64,000 nucleotides of DNA from Hymenopus coronatus (GCA_030762935.1 CM060883.1:36293501-36357500), one strand, 5' to 3'. Shown: positions 34,705-46,889, counted from the stretch's first letter. Numbers and translations are program-made. Notes: generated from the sequence alone by a model not told the origin.

Positions 34705-34822
34705 TATTTTTGCCCTTTCTTTTGGATGCAAGGTACCCTAAAATGTGTATTTCCGATGAGATCTCCTTATCGATTTTTTTGGGTGGAGTGCAATACTACC
34801 TCTACGTACCATGTGCTATGTA
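34705..34822 (-). repeat. E1 head fragment, chained
   Basis: TTTTTGCCCTTTCTTTTGGA to CCTCTACGTACCATGTGC. It repeats the head of the copy just before it, after a T-rich linker. Confidence 0.8.
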
Positions 34823-35022
34823 AGGAACTTAAAAAATTTTAACCAATTTTCTAAAAGTTTGACATATGTGGGACTCTCAGATTATAATGAAGTGTATGAA
34901 ATAAAGTATGTTATGCATATCATTTATTCAATTTGAATAAAATTTGGTATTCGTATCAGCATAACAGCAGTACAATCACACGAAAATATAGAAATTTGAT
35001 ATTCCACTCCCAGTGTCCCTTA

Positions 35023-35571
35023 ATAGAGATAAACATTTAGAGAAGTTATATTTCCTTGTAGGTAAATGAAATTACGGATAGTCAAAACTTTTAAGAGCAG
35101 AATGCTAGGTGATTTCTGTTAAATAATGTCTTCTCTTTGCTGGCCAAGATAAAAAAGAATATTAACGATTTTTTATTTGAGAAAAGTAAGATTTTCAAAT
35201 CAATAATATAGAAAATCTAAGAAATGGTTCACTCAAAAAAAAATTGAACATAATGAAGTGTTTTAACAAGATCTATATTTTTTGGCTATAAGAATTTGTG
35301 TATCTTTTACGGTTTACCATTTCTGCAAAATTTATTAAACATCTTAAATATACAGTATTGAAAATCCTCATGTCAGTTCTTTGGAATATACTGAACTTAA
35401 ATATCAAAACTGGCACTTATCCGACTTTCGTATTAATGTTCTGAAGATTATACAAACTCGCGCGTGAATACAGACAGACCTTTTCTGTTTCCGATGGAAT
35501 CTTGGTATGGAACTTTTGGGTGGAATGCAGCACCTCCTCTAACTACCGAGTATGTGTTAGAGAAAGTAAAA
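35023..35571 (-). repeat. E1 copy, old, internally deleted
   Basis: Strongly diverged. The head hairpin has changed but still pairs (CTCTAAC 35537-35543 with GTTAGAG 35556-35562), and the terminus GAGAAAGTAAAAAG remains. Confidence 0.8.
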
Positions 35572-35973
35572 AGAAAGTAAACATAGGAATGTTGTTTCGT
35601 GGCAGTTAATTATATAATAAACCGAATTTGTGTTTATGTAATTAATTAGAAGAAAATAAAAATCACCACCAAACTGTGTATGCCAGAAGTGAGGAGGACA
35701 GTTATATTGATATCGAGATAGCATTCTCTGTGCTAATTTTAATGCTGTTTTTACTGACTAAATTTTAAACCTGTTTTGAACGTGGTAGATTCGACCTAAA
35801 TCTTTCAGTGGGTCGCCATACTGGTATCGACTGTATGCCTTAGGGCTCGTTGTACCAAGTCGTTAATCTAGGTTTAAAGAATACAGCAGCTTTATTAACA
35901 GATGCAAGTTCGTCCCTTACATACAAGGGACGCTCAATAAATAACCGGAAATCCCAGTCACAGAAAGGAACAC
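35572..35973. other. Spacer, right part possibly a mariner end
   Basis: TACAAGGGACGCTCAATAAA (35931-35950) with TAACCGGAAATCCC resembles a mariner terminal repeat in the orientation expected for the transposase remnant at 36.8-37.5 kb. The rest is unassigned. Confidence 0.4.
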
Positions 35974-36818
35974 GACAGTTATTTTTACTTTCTCTACACG
36001 TACTATGTACAGTGTATAGAGAAGGTATTGTATTTCACCCAAAATTCGATACCGAGATTTAACTGGAAATACATGCATTTTTAGAAAAATGTCCGTGTGG
36101 GTCTGTCAGGCTGAGTGTGTATGTGTGTGTGTGTCTATGGGCAGTATAGCTTAGAAACGAAAAGTTCGTTAAATACCAAACTTGGTATTTAAGTTTGATA
36201 TCTTCTAAGGATGCGACATGAAGATTTTCAAGAATATCCCCCACCCAAGCTACCCTTTACATGCAAAAAAAAAATTCGAAATGTTCATTTTCTTAAAACT
36301 GGCTCTAACTATTTTGATTAAAATGTCGTATATTAAAGATATTTATATGGCAAATAAAATGTATATCTTGAATTTTCAGGGAATAGCCTCTGAAGACTAC
36401 TTTATTCTGATAACTTTTTCGGAATTTACCATCACTGGTAAACCGTAAAAGGTAAGACAAAACTTACGTACTAGAAAGTGTTTATTTCGTTAAAACATTC
36501 GATTTATGATATACATTTTTTTCGTAGAGCTGATTATATTTTAGATATTTATTGTTATTGGTTTCAGCTTTAAAATACTTATATTTTTCTCATACGGGAG
36601 CTTGTCAACTCCTGTACATACAAAGGAACTTCAAACAACCAGCTTTTAACTATCGCTTTAGTCTATGGTACTCCCTTATTTCTCTTCTGCTTGAATAGAA
36701 ACAAGAAATAAGTTCATTTCTGCCATTTTTCTCGATTAGCACGAAGTAAATAGAAGAATAAGCTTTTTAACAATAATTTGTAGCAGATATGTAGAGAAAG
36801 TCATGTGAATGGAGCACC
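35974..36818 (+). repeat. E1 copy, full length
   Basis: Head TTTTTACTTTCTCTACACGT, with the palindrome shortened by 2 bp at its centre. Tail GTAGAGAAAGTCATGTGAAT and GGAGCAC. It seems to sit inside a mariner. Confidence 0.9.
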
Positions 36819-36834
36819 CCGCCTCCCCCCCTCC

Positions 36835-37450
36835 CCAAGTTCTATGCACTTATGCCAGCGCTGGAATAAGCTTCTCAGTACTACGTAAAAAGAATTCTTT
36901 AGGGGCATGTGCGTAACCAGTTCGCCTAGTCTTCATCATCTGCGAGCCTTAAGCCAATAAAAACTTCTTTCAGGGCTAAAAATGTGATAATCAAAAGGTC
37001 TCAGATCCGGAGAATACGGGGAATGGTGAAGCAGACCAACTTAATGTGGCTCTTGCAGTGTATGGCCTCGCGTTATCATGCAGTAACAGTACGCCACTGG
37101 ACATCAGCCACTTCCTCAAAATGTTTGGTTTCAAATTTTGACGTATAACTTTGCGTACATCTTACTGTTTATATTTTGATTTCTCGGCGTGTAATGCTCA
37201 AGAATTACTTCCTTATGATCCCAACAGGACCTTCTTTCAGTTCGCACCAACTTCTTGTTTGGAACTCCTCGTTTGAACTCATCTGCCCACTCATACACTT
37301 GTGTTCGACTCAAACAACTTTCACCATATTGCACTGCCGCCCAACGGTGGATTTCGGTTGGTTTCAACCCTTCTGCTGACAAAAATCTAATGTCACTCCG
37401 CTGTTCTACGATGTTGCAAACCTATAAGGGTGTCGCCATCTTGTTTTCAC
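36835..37450 (-). pseudogene. mariner-type transposase remnant
   Basis: On the minus strand: DIRFLSAEGLKPTEIHRW, GESCLSRTQVYEWADEFKR (mariner HTH region), then a deletion, CWDHKEVILEHYTPRNQNI, SSGVLLLHDNARPYTARATL (second catalytic Asp block), a frameshifted YSPDL-like segment and a C-terminal KLIPALA/RWHKC trace ending near the stop region. Several frameshifts and a large internal deletion remove the first Asp. It is a different subfamily from the mariner at 29.9 kb. Confidence 0.82.
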
Positions 37451-38120
37451 TGAATACCTGCATTCCGTTCGCGAGACAGAGGTGTCAAGCCTCTGTTAAT
37501 ATCTCTAGGACACCAAAATATAACAAAGATGCACACGTTTTGTCGAAGTTTTGTTTTTTGAAGCTTGTCAGATTATTATTGAGTCGATCTTGTATGTATA
37601 ATTTATTTTTGAGAATGGGAAAGCCTTACAAACTACACAGGACGAAGGGTTTTAAAAATTTGGTGCCACTGATGGTCCGTAATCCACTTCCAAATAATAC
37701 TAGTATTAAAGGGTGCTTTTTTTTTTTTTTCTTCCTTCCTCACTGTATGAATTGAAAAGTTCTTCCCTAAATGGTTAAGAAAGTCCACTTTAAATAGGTT
37801 AATAATATGTACACTGATTCATGTTGATTATAATAGAGTAGAAAAATAATAAGAAAATTCTTTATTAATCTAATAAATAAACATTTGCCTGTGGAATTTT
37901 GGTTTTCTTATTTCATTTATATGAAAACGAGAATAAGTTGAACTTAAATCCGATTTAGACTAAAATTAACTAAAGAGCTTAATCAGACTAATCAGGCTTA
38001 ACAGTTAATAATAGCTTGAGATCTATTTATTTTAAAACAATGCATAAAACACTGATAAAAAGAAAACTGTTTAAAACAGTTTTTGTAATATTAATTTTTG
38101 TATTTTTGGTAATTGTTCAA
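37451..38120. other. Unique A+T-rich stretch
   Basis: A perfect 21 bp palindrome-like stretch, AAAACTGTTTAAAACAGTTTT, at ~38064-38084. No gene recognised. Confidence 0.5.
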
Positions 38121-38954
38121 TTTTTACTTTCTCTATACATGCTATGTATATAGTGTATAGAGAAGGTATTGCACTCCACCAAAAAATTCAATACCGAGAT
38201 TTCACCGGAAATATATGTTTTAGGGTCCCCTGAATCCAAAAAAGTATTTTCAGAAAAAGGTCCGTGTGTGTGTCCGTGTGCCCGTGTGCCTGTGAACACG
38301 ATAACTCAAAAACGAAAAATCGGTAAAATACCAAACTTAAGTTTAGTATCTTCCAGGGATGCGACACGAAGATTTTGAGAAAAATTCCCCCATCCCAAAC
38401 TACTCTTTACATGGAACTTTTTTCGAAAATGTTGATATTCTCAAAAATGGCTGTAACGATTTTGATTAAAATATCGCATATTAAAGATATTTACATGACA
38501 AATAAAATTTATATTTTGAATTTTCTGAGAATAGCCTCTGAAGACTACTTTATTCTGAGTCAATTTTACGGAATTTTGCATAAGTGCTAAACCGTAAGAG
38601 ATGGACAAAAGCTTACCACACAACAAATGTAGAGCAGCTTAAAACACATAATTCATGTGGAGTTGATTGTTTTTGAGATATTCCTTGTTTTTGGTTTCAA
38701 CTATAGAAACTTATACTTTTCTCATACACGACTTTGAGAACTCGTGTCCATACAAACAAAGGAACTTCAGTCGCAGAGCAACCAGCTTTTGACTACCACT
38801 TTAACCTATGGTACCCCCTTATTTCGCTTCTATTAACATGGAAGCAAGTAAAAAGACTATTTTTGCTAATTTTTGCTCCATTAGATGAAGTAAATAGAAT
38901 AATTTGTCGCAGTGATATACAGAAAGTCATGCGAATGGACCACATCAGATTTTT
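38121..38954 (+). repeat. E1 copy, full length
   Basis: Head TTTTTACTTTCTCTATACAT, TG tract at 38263-38292, tail AGAAAGTCATGCGAATGGAC followed by CACATCAGATTTTT. Left arm of an inverted pair. Confidence 0.93.
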
Positions 38955-39026
38955 ATAGATAGCAACACAAAATGCTTCTTGCATCAAACAGGTTCTCCTA
39001 TCTGTCTAAACTATTAATTTTAATTT

Positions 39027-39829
39027 AAAAATGTTGATGCGTTCCATTCACATCACTTTCTCTATCTGTTCTGCAAACAAACTATTCTCACAAAAGATTG
39101 TTTTTCTATCCACACCATAGTGATCAATATGCACATTATCAGAAATAGTCACATTACTTAATTCTCCACGTCTAGAAGGCAACTATGTGAATACGCTAGG
39201 TTAAAGCGATAATATATTTTTTTAAAAGCTGGTTGCTGTGTGATTGCATTGCCAAGAGCAAAACAAAAGATAAGGATAACGATTACCTGTTTGAGAAAAG
39301 TTTAAATATTTTAATACCAAGGAATATCTCGGAAATAGCTCCAAAACAAAAATGTATTGGACAAAATTAGTGTTTTAATGAGATCTACTGTGTTTGTGTT
39401 GTAAGCTTTACAGCAATTTATTTGAATTTATTTGAATCAAAAACGTTATTTGAACTAAAATCGGTAGAGCCATTTTGAGAGAAAAAAAAATTGAAATTGT
39501 TTCCATGTAAAGGGTAGGAGAATTTTCGGGATTTTCTTGAAATCTTCGAGTCCTTGGAAGATGCCGAAATTAAATATTCACGTTTCAACTCTTGTATTTA
39601 ACCGACTCTTTGATTTTCAATTATGCACACGGAGACACACACACACACACAACACATACACACAAAGATTCGTGCGCGCACGCGAATCTTCTTCTAAAAT
39701 GCATATTTTATTCAGGGGAGCATAAAAAATGTGTATTTCCAATGAAATCTCAGTTTACATTTTTTGGTGGAATGCAATACCTTCTCTGGTTGTTGGTTGT
39801 GTACTGTGTGTGAAGTATAGAAAGTAAAA
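39027..39829 (-). repeat. E1 copy, diverged
   Basis: Tail AAAAATGTTGATGCGTTCCA. Head hairpin rearranged (CTCTGGTTGTTGGTTGTG) before TATAGAAAGTAAAATG. Right arm of a pair with the preceding copy, 72 bp spacer. Confidence 0.9.
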
Positions 39830-39863
39830 TGTTCATACAATTTTTAATCCGGATTAATTTGAT

Positions 39864-40731
39864 AAAAATGTTATGTGTTCCATTCACACGACTTTCTCTA
39901 TATCTCTGTAACAAATTATTGTTAAAAAGCTTATGCTTCTATTTACTTCATACTAATCGAGAAAAAATAACAGAAATAGTCCTATTACTTGCTTGCTTGT
40001 AAATAGAGGCGAAATAAGGGAGTATTATTGGTTAAAGTGATAGTCAAAAGTTGATTGCTATGTGACTGAACTTCCTTTGTTTGTATGGACTGGAATTGCT
40101 AAATTCCTGTATGAGAAAAGTAGGTTTTTTAAAGCTGAAGTCAAAAAACAAAAAGTATCTCAAAAACGAACAACTCCACGAAAAAAATGTATATAAGATA
40201 AATTGTGCGTTTTAATGTGCTCTACATTTTTTTGTGTTGTAAGTTTTTCTCCATCTCTTTCGGTTTAGCACTTATGCAAAAATCCATAAAATTCTATCCA
40301 GAATAAAGTAGTCTAAGAGGCTATTCAAGATATACATTTTATTTGTCGTGTAAATATCTTTAATATACGAAATTTTAATCAAAATCGTTGGAGCCATTTT
40401 TGAGTTAATCAACATTTTCAAAAAAGTTCCATGTAAAGGGTAGTCGGGGTATTTTTCTCAAAATATTCGTGTCGCATCCCTGGAAGATACTAAACTTAAA
40501 TACCAAGTTTGGTATTTTACCGACTTTTCGTTTTTGAGTTATCGTGTTCACAGACACACGGACACACACACACACGCACACACGCACACACACACGGACC
40601 TTTTTCAGAAAATGCTTTTTTTAGATAAAGGGGGCCCTAAAACATATATTTCCGGTGAAATCTCGGTATCGAATTTTTGGGTGGAGTGCAATACCTTTTC
40701 TATACTCTAGGTATATAGAGTAAGTAAAAAT
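39864..40731 (-). repeat. E1 copy, full length
   Basis: Tail AAAAATGTTATGTGTTCCAT; CA tract at 40554-40597; head hairpin shortened to CTATACTCTAGGTATATAGA. Confidence 0.93.
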
Positions 40732-41311
40732 GTATGTAGGTTACAGAAATTGTTTCATGTAATAATAATAGGTGTATTTAGTATCTATAATAAAGTATAC
40801 GATGGATAGTCTGCTACGAAAATAATTAATAAAAAATAAAATAAATAATAATAATAATAATAATAGTAATAATAATAATAATAATAATAACAGGTATATG
40901 ACGAGGGAATTAGTCATTTTAATATTAACTCATAGCTTTGTTTATTGGTACAATGACTTTATTATTTTCTACTTCCCACGTGAGCTACACAATGCTGACC
41001 TAAAAAGACGCCTTTATTTCATTGAAAGCGCAACAATAGTCTGTTTAACAACAATACATAACAACTCAATAATCATTACAAACCAGTGTGGGAATGTAAA
41101 ACATATTCAAGAGAAGAATTACTTTGCCAAAAAAAAAGTACACAGTAACCTATGAGTGCAAATTTAAAGAAATAATAATGCATATAGTTTTTACTATATT
41201 GAAAGCATAATCGAATTTCATAAATTTAATATTTCTATTCTGTTCTGTCATGTGGAAAGTAGGTTGGGTGCCTGTTTTATACTCGTAGTGCTAATTTGCG
41301 ATTGAATCATT
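40732..41311. other. Unique A+T-rich spacer with (AAT)n
   Basis: Interrupted AAT microsatellite at 40822-40891. A plus-strand frame of 85 codons (40898-41155) has no recognisable domain. Confidence 0.5.
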
Positions 41312-42027
41312 AAAAAATGTGATGTGTTCCATTCACAAGACTTTCTCTATCTCTCTGTAACAGATTATCGTTAATAAACTTATTCTTCCATCTACTTCAT
41401 GGTAATCCAGATAAACATTAACAGAAACAGTCTTATTACTTAGTTCCTTATAAATAGGGAAATATGGGGATATACTAGGCTAAACCGACAGTCAAATGTT
41501 TTAAAATGTGGTTGCTATGGTATTTCAAATCCGATTCTTTGCGTGGTAGGGCGTTGACAAGTTCCCGTATGAGAAAAGCATTAAGTATTTTAAAACTGAA
41601 ATCAATAATAAGGGATATCTTAAAAACGGTCGACTCCAAGAAAAAAAATGCATATAGCAAAAAGTGTGTGTTTTAACGAGCTCTACGTTTTTTGTGTAGT
41701 AACTTTTATTCTTACGGTTTACCAGTTACGCAAAATCCATTCAGAATAAACAGGTGTTTAGAAAATTCCCAGAAAATGTAATATACACATTTTGTTCTCC
41801 ATATAAGTATCTTTAATATACGGTATTTTAATCAAAATCGTTAGAGCCTTTTTTGAGAAAATAAAATTTTTCGAAATTTTTTCCATGTAAAGGGTAGTTG
41901 GGCGTGGGGGGATTTTCTTGAAAATCTTCATGTCGCATCCTTGGAAGATACTGAACTTAAATACTAAGTTTGATATTAAACGGAGTTTTCGTTTTTGAGC
42001 TATGCTGCCCACAGACACACACACACA

Positions 42028-42077
<50 letters not shown>

Positions 42078-42168
42078 CATTTCTCTAAAAAAAATTTATG
42101 TTTTGTTTCAGGAGGTCTCAAAACATATATTTCCAGAGAAATCTTGGTAACGAATTTTTGGATGCAAT
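41312..42168 (-). repeat. E1 copy, head hairpin missing
   Basis: Tail AAAAAATGTGATGTGTTCCA. The longest CA expansion in the family is at 42011-42075. It ends at GAATTTTTGGATGCAATAG without the palindrome. Confidence 0.92.
42011..42075. repeat. (CA)n microsatellite inside E1
   Basis: About 65 bp of CA, at the canonical microsatellite site of the element. Confidence 0.97.
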
Positions 42169-42427
42169 AGATCATGCATACAGCGAAACAGAAAGCAACC
42201 AGATTTCTCATCCTAGAATGTTTACTGCAGCTCGTTTTCTTTGCAGTTTTGCTTTGGCCTGCACGCGCGTTTTTCTTTTTCTGACCTCTCCTCTTAGGAA
42301 CAAAAAGTAATGTGAGAACGAATTAGTTGCACCTGTGCTCCATTCTTTCGTCAGCTCCAAGGCTCCTGAATCTACTCAGCTACTGCCTTACCTCTGAGAC
42401 ACACTTTGCAGACACTGCTTGCAATAC
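42169..42427. other. Unique spacer
   Basis: Nothing recognised. Confidence 0.5.
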
Positions 42428-42610
42428 AAGTAATACGTTCACATGACTTCACCTGCCCTCTATTATTAAGGTAATGGATACACAAACTATTCTTACGAAC
42501 GTTTATTTTGCCATCTATGTGCTCCATTTTAATTGAGATTAATATTTCAAGAAGCAGCTACTTCGTACATTTTGCTAGAGATTCAGAAACAATAGCGATA
42601 GTAAAATGTT
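42428..42610 (-). repeat. E1 tail fragment, decayed
   Basis: GTTCACATGACTTCACCTG, AAACTATTCTTACGAACG and TTTTAATTGAGATTAATATT follow family order with many changes. Confidence 0.55.
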
Positions 42611-42657
42611 TATGAGTTGGACACTGCAAATTCGTTTTGTAGGAGTAGCGTATCTCA

Positions 42658-43484
42658 TTTTTTTTAATTTATCTACAAGTACTGTGTTCATAATGTATAG
42701 AGGAAGTATTGTATTCCACCCAAAAATTCGATTGCCAGATTTCACCGGAAATACATGTTTTAGGCCCTTCTGTTAAAAAAAAAAAACATTTTCAGAAAAA
42801 GGTCCGTCTGTGTGTGTGTGTGTGGACAGCATAGCTCAAAAACGAAAAGACGGGTTTTAAGTTTGGTATCTTCCAAGGATGCGACACGAAGATTTTCAAG
42901 AAAATCCCCCACCCCTAACTACCCTTTACATGGAAAATGTTTTTGAAAGTTTTGTTTTTGTTAAAAATAGCTCTAACTGTTTTGATTAAGATACCACATA
43001 TTAAAGCTATTTCAGTCACAAATAAAATGTATGTCTTGAATTTTCTGGGAATAGCTTCTGAGGACCTGTTTATTCTGGATGCCTTTTGCTGAATTCTACA
43101 TAACTAGTAAACCGGAAGAGCTAGACAAAAACTTATTACACAAAAAATGTAGATCTCGCTAAAATACAGGATTTATGTCACATGCATTTTTTCGTGAAAT
43201 TTGCCATTTTCGAGATATTCCTTGTTATTAGTTTCAGTACTTTTCTCAGACGGGAAGTGTCCGTTTTTCTTTTGTTCTACTCCTGGCCAAGCCAAGAAGC
43301 GACTTGCAGTGAAAAATTTGACTATCTCTTTAGTATAGCGCATTCCTTTAGTTCCCTTCTACTAGGGAATAAGATTATTCTGCTAATGTTTAGCATTATG
43401 TAGAAAGAAGAATAATCTTTTGTAAGAAGTTTGGTTGTAGAGCAGCTAGAGAAAGCCATGTGACTGTAACACATCAGATTTTTT
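42658..43484 (+). repeat. E1 copy, full length
   Basis: Head ATTTATCTACAAGTACTGTG, TG tract at 42807-42824, tail AGAGAAAGCCATGTGACTGT then ACACATCAGATTTTTT. Confidence 0.92.
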
Positions 43485-43628
43485 GACAATGACACTGATG
43501 TACATGGAATGAAGATGGAGCATCAGAGGAAGGCGATACCGGGGGAAACCGAAGAACCCGAAGAAAACTCGTCTCCGTGTCGCCTTGGTGAGAGGCGAGT
43601 GGTCTAACCACTCAATTACAGCACGGCC
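43485..43628 (-). mobile_element. SINE S1, internally deleted
   Basis: Minus strand: GGCCGTGCTGTAATTGAGTG and GTTAGACCACTCGCCTCTCA, then a gap removing box B, then GTTTTCTTCGGGTTCTTCGG. It abuts the tail of the E1 copy and an S2 copy. Confidence 0.8.
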
Positions 43629-43631
43629 TTA

Positions 43632-43830
43632 AAGTGTGTTTGTTTGCCTCATGTTCAAGAGATCACGAGCTCTATCTCGACTAGGTTTCTTTCCGAGCTT
43701 TTCTCTTTTCCTCAGAAGACGAATGTCGAGCAACTTTAAGCTCTATGGACCCCGGGCTCATTTGAGCATATTTCACTCATTTCATAAATCGTCCGATATG
43801 ACCCGGTTAAAGGTCATTAAACTTTAAAAA
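43632..43830 (+). mobile_element. SINE S2, 5' end eroded
   Basis: GATCACGAGCTCTATCTCGA corresponds to the box B area, then CAGAAGACGAATGTCGAGCA and CGTCCGATATGACCCGGTTA, with tail AAAGGTCATTAAACTTT. Confidence 0.85.
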
Positions 43831-43833
43831 AAG

Positions 43834-44632
43834 TCCATTCCATTTCCATGCAATTGCCAGAAACAAGTACAAATTGACTTAACCATTAATATCGAAAATC
43901 TTGGAAATGGCTTATAGCACAAAAAAAAACTGATTCAATACTTGGTGTTTCTAACTGCTCTTCATTTGTTGTGTAAACATTTTCGTCCATAGTTAACGTT
44001 TACACTTATCAAAGATAATACAAAATTCCTTCCAAATGAAGACCTCGCACTAAAAAATACATTTTACAAATTATTCGTCTTATTTGTCATGTAAGATATT
44101 TAACATTTAACACAGTGTATTGAAATCAACATCATTTGAGCCATGTTTGACAAAATCAACAATTTTGAAAAAATGTTCAGTTTGGACTGGTATGATTTTT
44201 TTAAATGTTCATATCAAGTTCTTGGAAGATTCTAAACTTAAAATACCCAAACTACCCTTTATTTTCGAAAATAAACGTTCATGATTATTTCTAGCTCTAA
44301 TGACTTAGATTAAACTAACAGATATTTAGGTCACTTGCCTGATTAATAAACAATAATAAAAATGCATGTGAAGTGTAGGCTTTGGGTTAGGGAATTTTCT
44401 TGAAAGTCTTCATGTCCATCTTTGAAAGATCCTGAATATAAACACCAACTTTGGTATTTAACGGACTTTTCGTTTACGTTATGCTGTTCACAGACACATA
44501 TATAGGTTGAGGCACGCACGCATAAACGGACTTATTCTTAAAAATAAATTTTGGATTCAGGGACCTCAAAATATATTTCCAGCGAAACCTCGACATTGAT
44601 TTTTTTGGTGGTATACAATACCTTCTCTACTT
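43834..44632 (-). repeat. E1 copy, oldest, with an internal flipped segment
   Basis: Landmarks GAAATCAACATCATTTGAGC and TTGGTATTTAACGGACTTTT are recognisable. At ~44247-44340 a piece in the opposite orientation (CAAACTACCCTTTATTTTCG) is followed by AGCTCTAATGACTTAGATTA. This is a local inversion or a nested second copy. Confidence 0.7.
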
Positions 44633-44774
44633 TTTGGGATAATTTCTCATGTAAGTCCACATAAAAGAGGTAAAAAAGAAGTATTATTTCGCTCACCTGT
44701 TTATCAAAAACATGGTTGCTTCATATATTTAAGAGATCAATAAAAAAATCAAGTAACGAACATCTTCTAATTAA
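44633..44774. other. Short spacer
   Basis: Nothing recognised. Confidence 0.5.
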
Positions 44775-45640
44775 AAAAATCGGATGTGTTCCATTCACAT
44801 GACTTTCTCTACATCTCTGCAAAAATTATTGTTAAAAAGCTTATGCTTCTATTTACTAAACCAGAAAAAAAAAACTAGCAGAAATAGTCTTATTACTTGC
44901 TTCCTTGAAAGTAGAAGCGAAATAAAGGAGTATCATGGGTTAAAGTGATAGTCAAAAGCTGGTTCCTATGTGACTGAAGTTCCTTTGTTTGTATGGACAG
45001 GAGTTGACAAATTCCTGTATGAGAAAAGTACAAGTTTTTCATAGCTGAAACCAAAAACAAGGAATATCTTAAAAAACAATCAACTCCACGAAAAGAATGT
45101 ATATGACATAAATTGTGTGTTTTAAAGTGCTCTACGTTTGTTGTTTGGTAAGCTTTTGTCCATCTCTTACAGTTTAGCAAAATTCCGTAAAATTGACCCA
45201 GAATAAAATAGTCTTCAGAGGCTATTCCCAGAAAATTCAAAATATACATTTTATTTGTCAGGTAAATATCTTTAATATGCGGCATGTTAATCAAAATCGT
45301 TAAGAGCCATTTTTTAGAAAATGAAAATTTTCGAAAAATGTTCCATGTAAAGGATGGTTTAGGGTGGAGGGATTTTTCTCAAAATCTTCGTGCCGCACCC
45401 CTGGAAATTACTAAACTTAAATACCAAGTTTGGTATTTTACCGACTTTTCGTTTTTGAGTTATCGTGTTCACAGACACACGGACACACACACATGCGGAC
45501 CTTTTTCTGAAAATACTTTTTTTGGATACAGGGGACCCTAAAACATATATTTCCGGTGAAATCTCTGTATCGAATTTTTGGTGGAGTGCAATACCTTCTC
45601 TATACACTATGTACATAGTGTGTGTAGAGAAAGTAAAAAT
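44775..45640 (-). repeat. E1 copy, full length
   Basis: Tail AAAAATCGGATGTGTTCCAT; CA tract at 45474-45495; intact palindrome CTATGTACATAG at ~45608; terminus GTAGAGAAAGTAAAAAT. Confidence 0.94.
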
Positions 45641-45664
45641 AAAAGATAATATAATAAGTGCCAA

Positions 45665-45871
45665 GAGTACTATGTAAATTATAGAGAAAGTAAAAATCTG
45701 ACTATCTCTTTTGCCTAGTGTAACCTTTTTATGTCTAAATCGAAATATATAAATTTGTAAAAAAGTTTATTTGGGACAATAAGAAATACTTAGAAGTATC
45801 AACTTTTATAAGCATTTTTGTAGTCGAGTGAGTAGAGAAAGACGTGTGAATGTGGCACATCACATTTTTTG
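45665..45871. repeat. E1 terminal scraps in opposite orientations
   Basis: 45665-45697 is a minus-orientation head tip (GTACTATGTAAATTATAGAG then AAAGTAAAAA). 45698-45871 is a plus-orientation tail (CTGACTATCTCTTTTGCCTA to ACGTGTGAATGTGGCACATC). Confidence 0.7.
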
Positions 45872-46343
45872 TGAGTAAATTCTCATTGGTTATTTTAAAA
45901 TCAAAACCCTTTACAGTATTGTGCTATTTCACAATTACCAAAGGAACTGAATCTTCCAGTTTCAATCCAGATTCCAACTTCGTCCACTCTTTTCAACAAC
46001 TGCAAGGGAAAGAATCAATTTCTTTAGCAGTTGCGTAAGCATCGATTTCATTTCTGGAGCAACGTAACACCGATTTACGATATTGTTCACATACAGAGTT
46101 GTAAACGGTTTTCCGTCCGGTTTGCTGTGCTATTGTTTGAATTCCATGCTATCAGTGTGACGCCCCGCGATTTGACCCCAATCAGCCTTCGACCGAACAT
46201 CTCCGGCATTGACGCAGGCTGAATAGCTCTTGTCACATTTTAACTGAGTTATTTTCAGTTAACGTGTACAGAGATTTCAAGTACGCCATCACTAACCTTG
46301 TGTTTCATCTCTGCTCAACATAATTCAAACCAATCTAATACAA
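45872..46343. other. Unique stretch
   Basis: Short frames only. Composition is more even than the E1 copies around it; no gene recognised. Confidence 0.45.
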
Positions 46344-46355
46344 ATTGAGGAGATA

Positions 46356-46889
46356 GAACCGGAAATAGTGTTTTATTTATGGACGCTCTTTAACTGCTGT
46401 GGTTCGCAGCGTCCCATTTTAAACTGTGCGTGAAAGACCGCCTAATTTTGCTCAGAAGTATTTTTATCAGGTTTGGGGTTCTTTTATATGCCGTACATCT
46501 ATGACACAGGAACAACGACGCCCGCGCCGTGGCCGAGTGATCAGACCACTCGCCTCTCACCTAGACGCCCGGGTTCGATCCCAAGCTACCACATGTGACA
46601 TTTGAGGTGGACAAAGCGGCGCAGGGGTGGGTTTTCTCCGGGTGCTCCGTTTTCCCTCGCCATCGCATTCCACCGGGGCTCCATCTTCATGTATCATCAG
46701 TGTCATCGCCTGTAGTGCCAGAACAGTAAAAGCGGGCGTTAAACACTATAAAAATACGGGACCAACGGCTTTACTTCTCGTTCGAAGGAAGCCATGCTAA
46801 GGATTTTTGCGCCCGAAAAAAATTCATCTTTGAACCAAAGACTTGGTATATGAAGTTAACATGGTAACCATTACACCACGAAGGCCGAC
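46356..46889 (-). mobile_element. SINE S4 with perfect target duplication, split by S1
   Basis: ATTGAGGAGATA occurs at 46344-46355 and 46890-46901, bracketing the whole unit. The S4 tail half is 46371-46516 and the head half (AATTCATCTTTGAACC, ATGGTAACCATTACACCACG) is 46756-46889; the S1 insertion separates them. Confidence 0.93.
46518..46755 (+). mobile_element. SINE S1 nested in S4
   Basis: Full-length S1 (GCCGTGGCCGAGTGATCAG, GGGTTCGATCCCAAGC, tail AAAGCGGGCGTTAAACAC). It is flanked by ACAGGAACAACG (46506-46517) and ACGGGACCAACG (46756-46767), a 12 bp duplication with two changes. Confidence 0.93.

Noticed and set aside
38169..38590. Two overlapping plus frames in an E1 copy as a real gene
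   Set aside because: The same frames recur in decayed copies with stops, and the opposite strand is equally open; better explained as non-coding family similarity.
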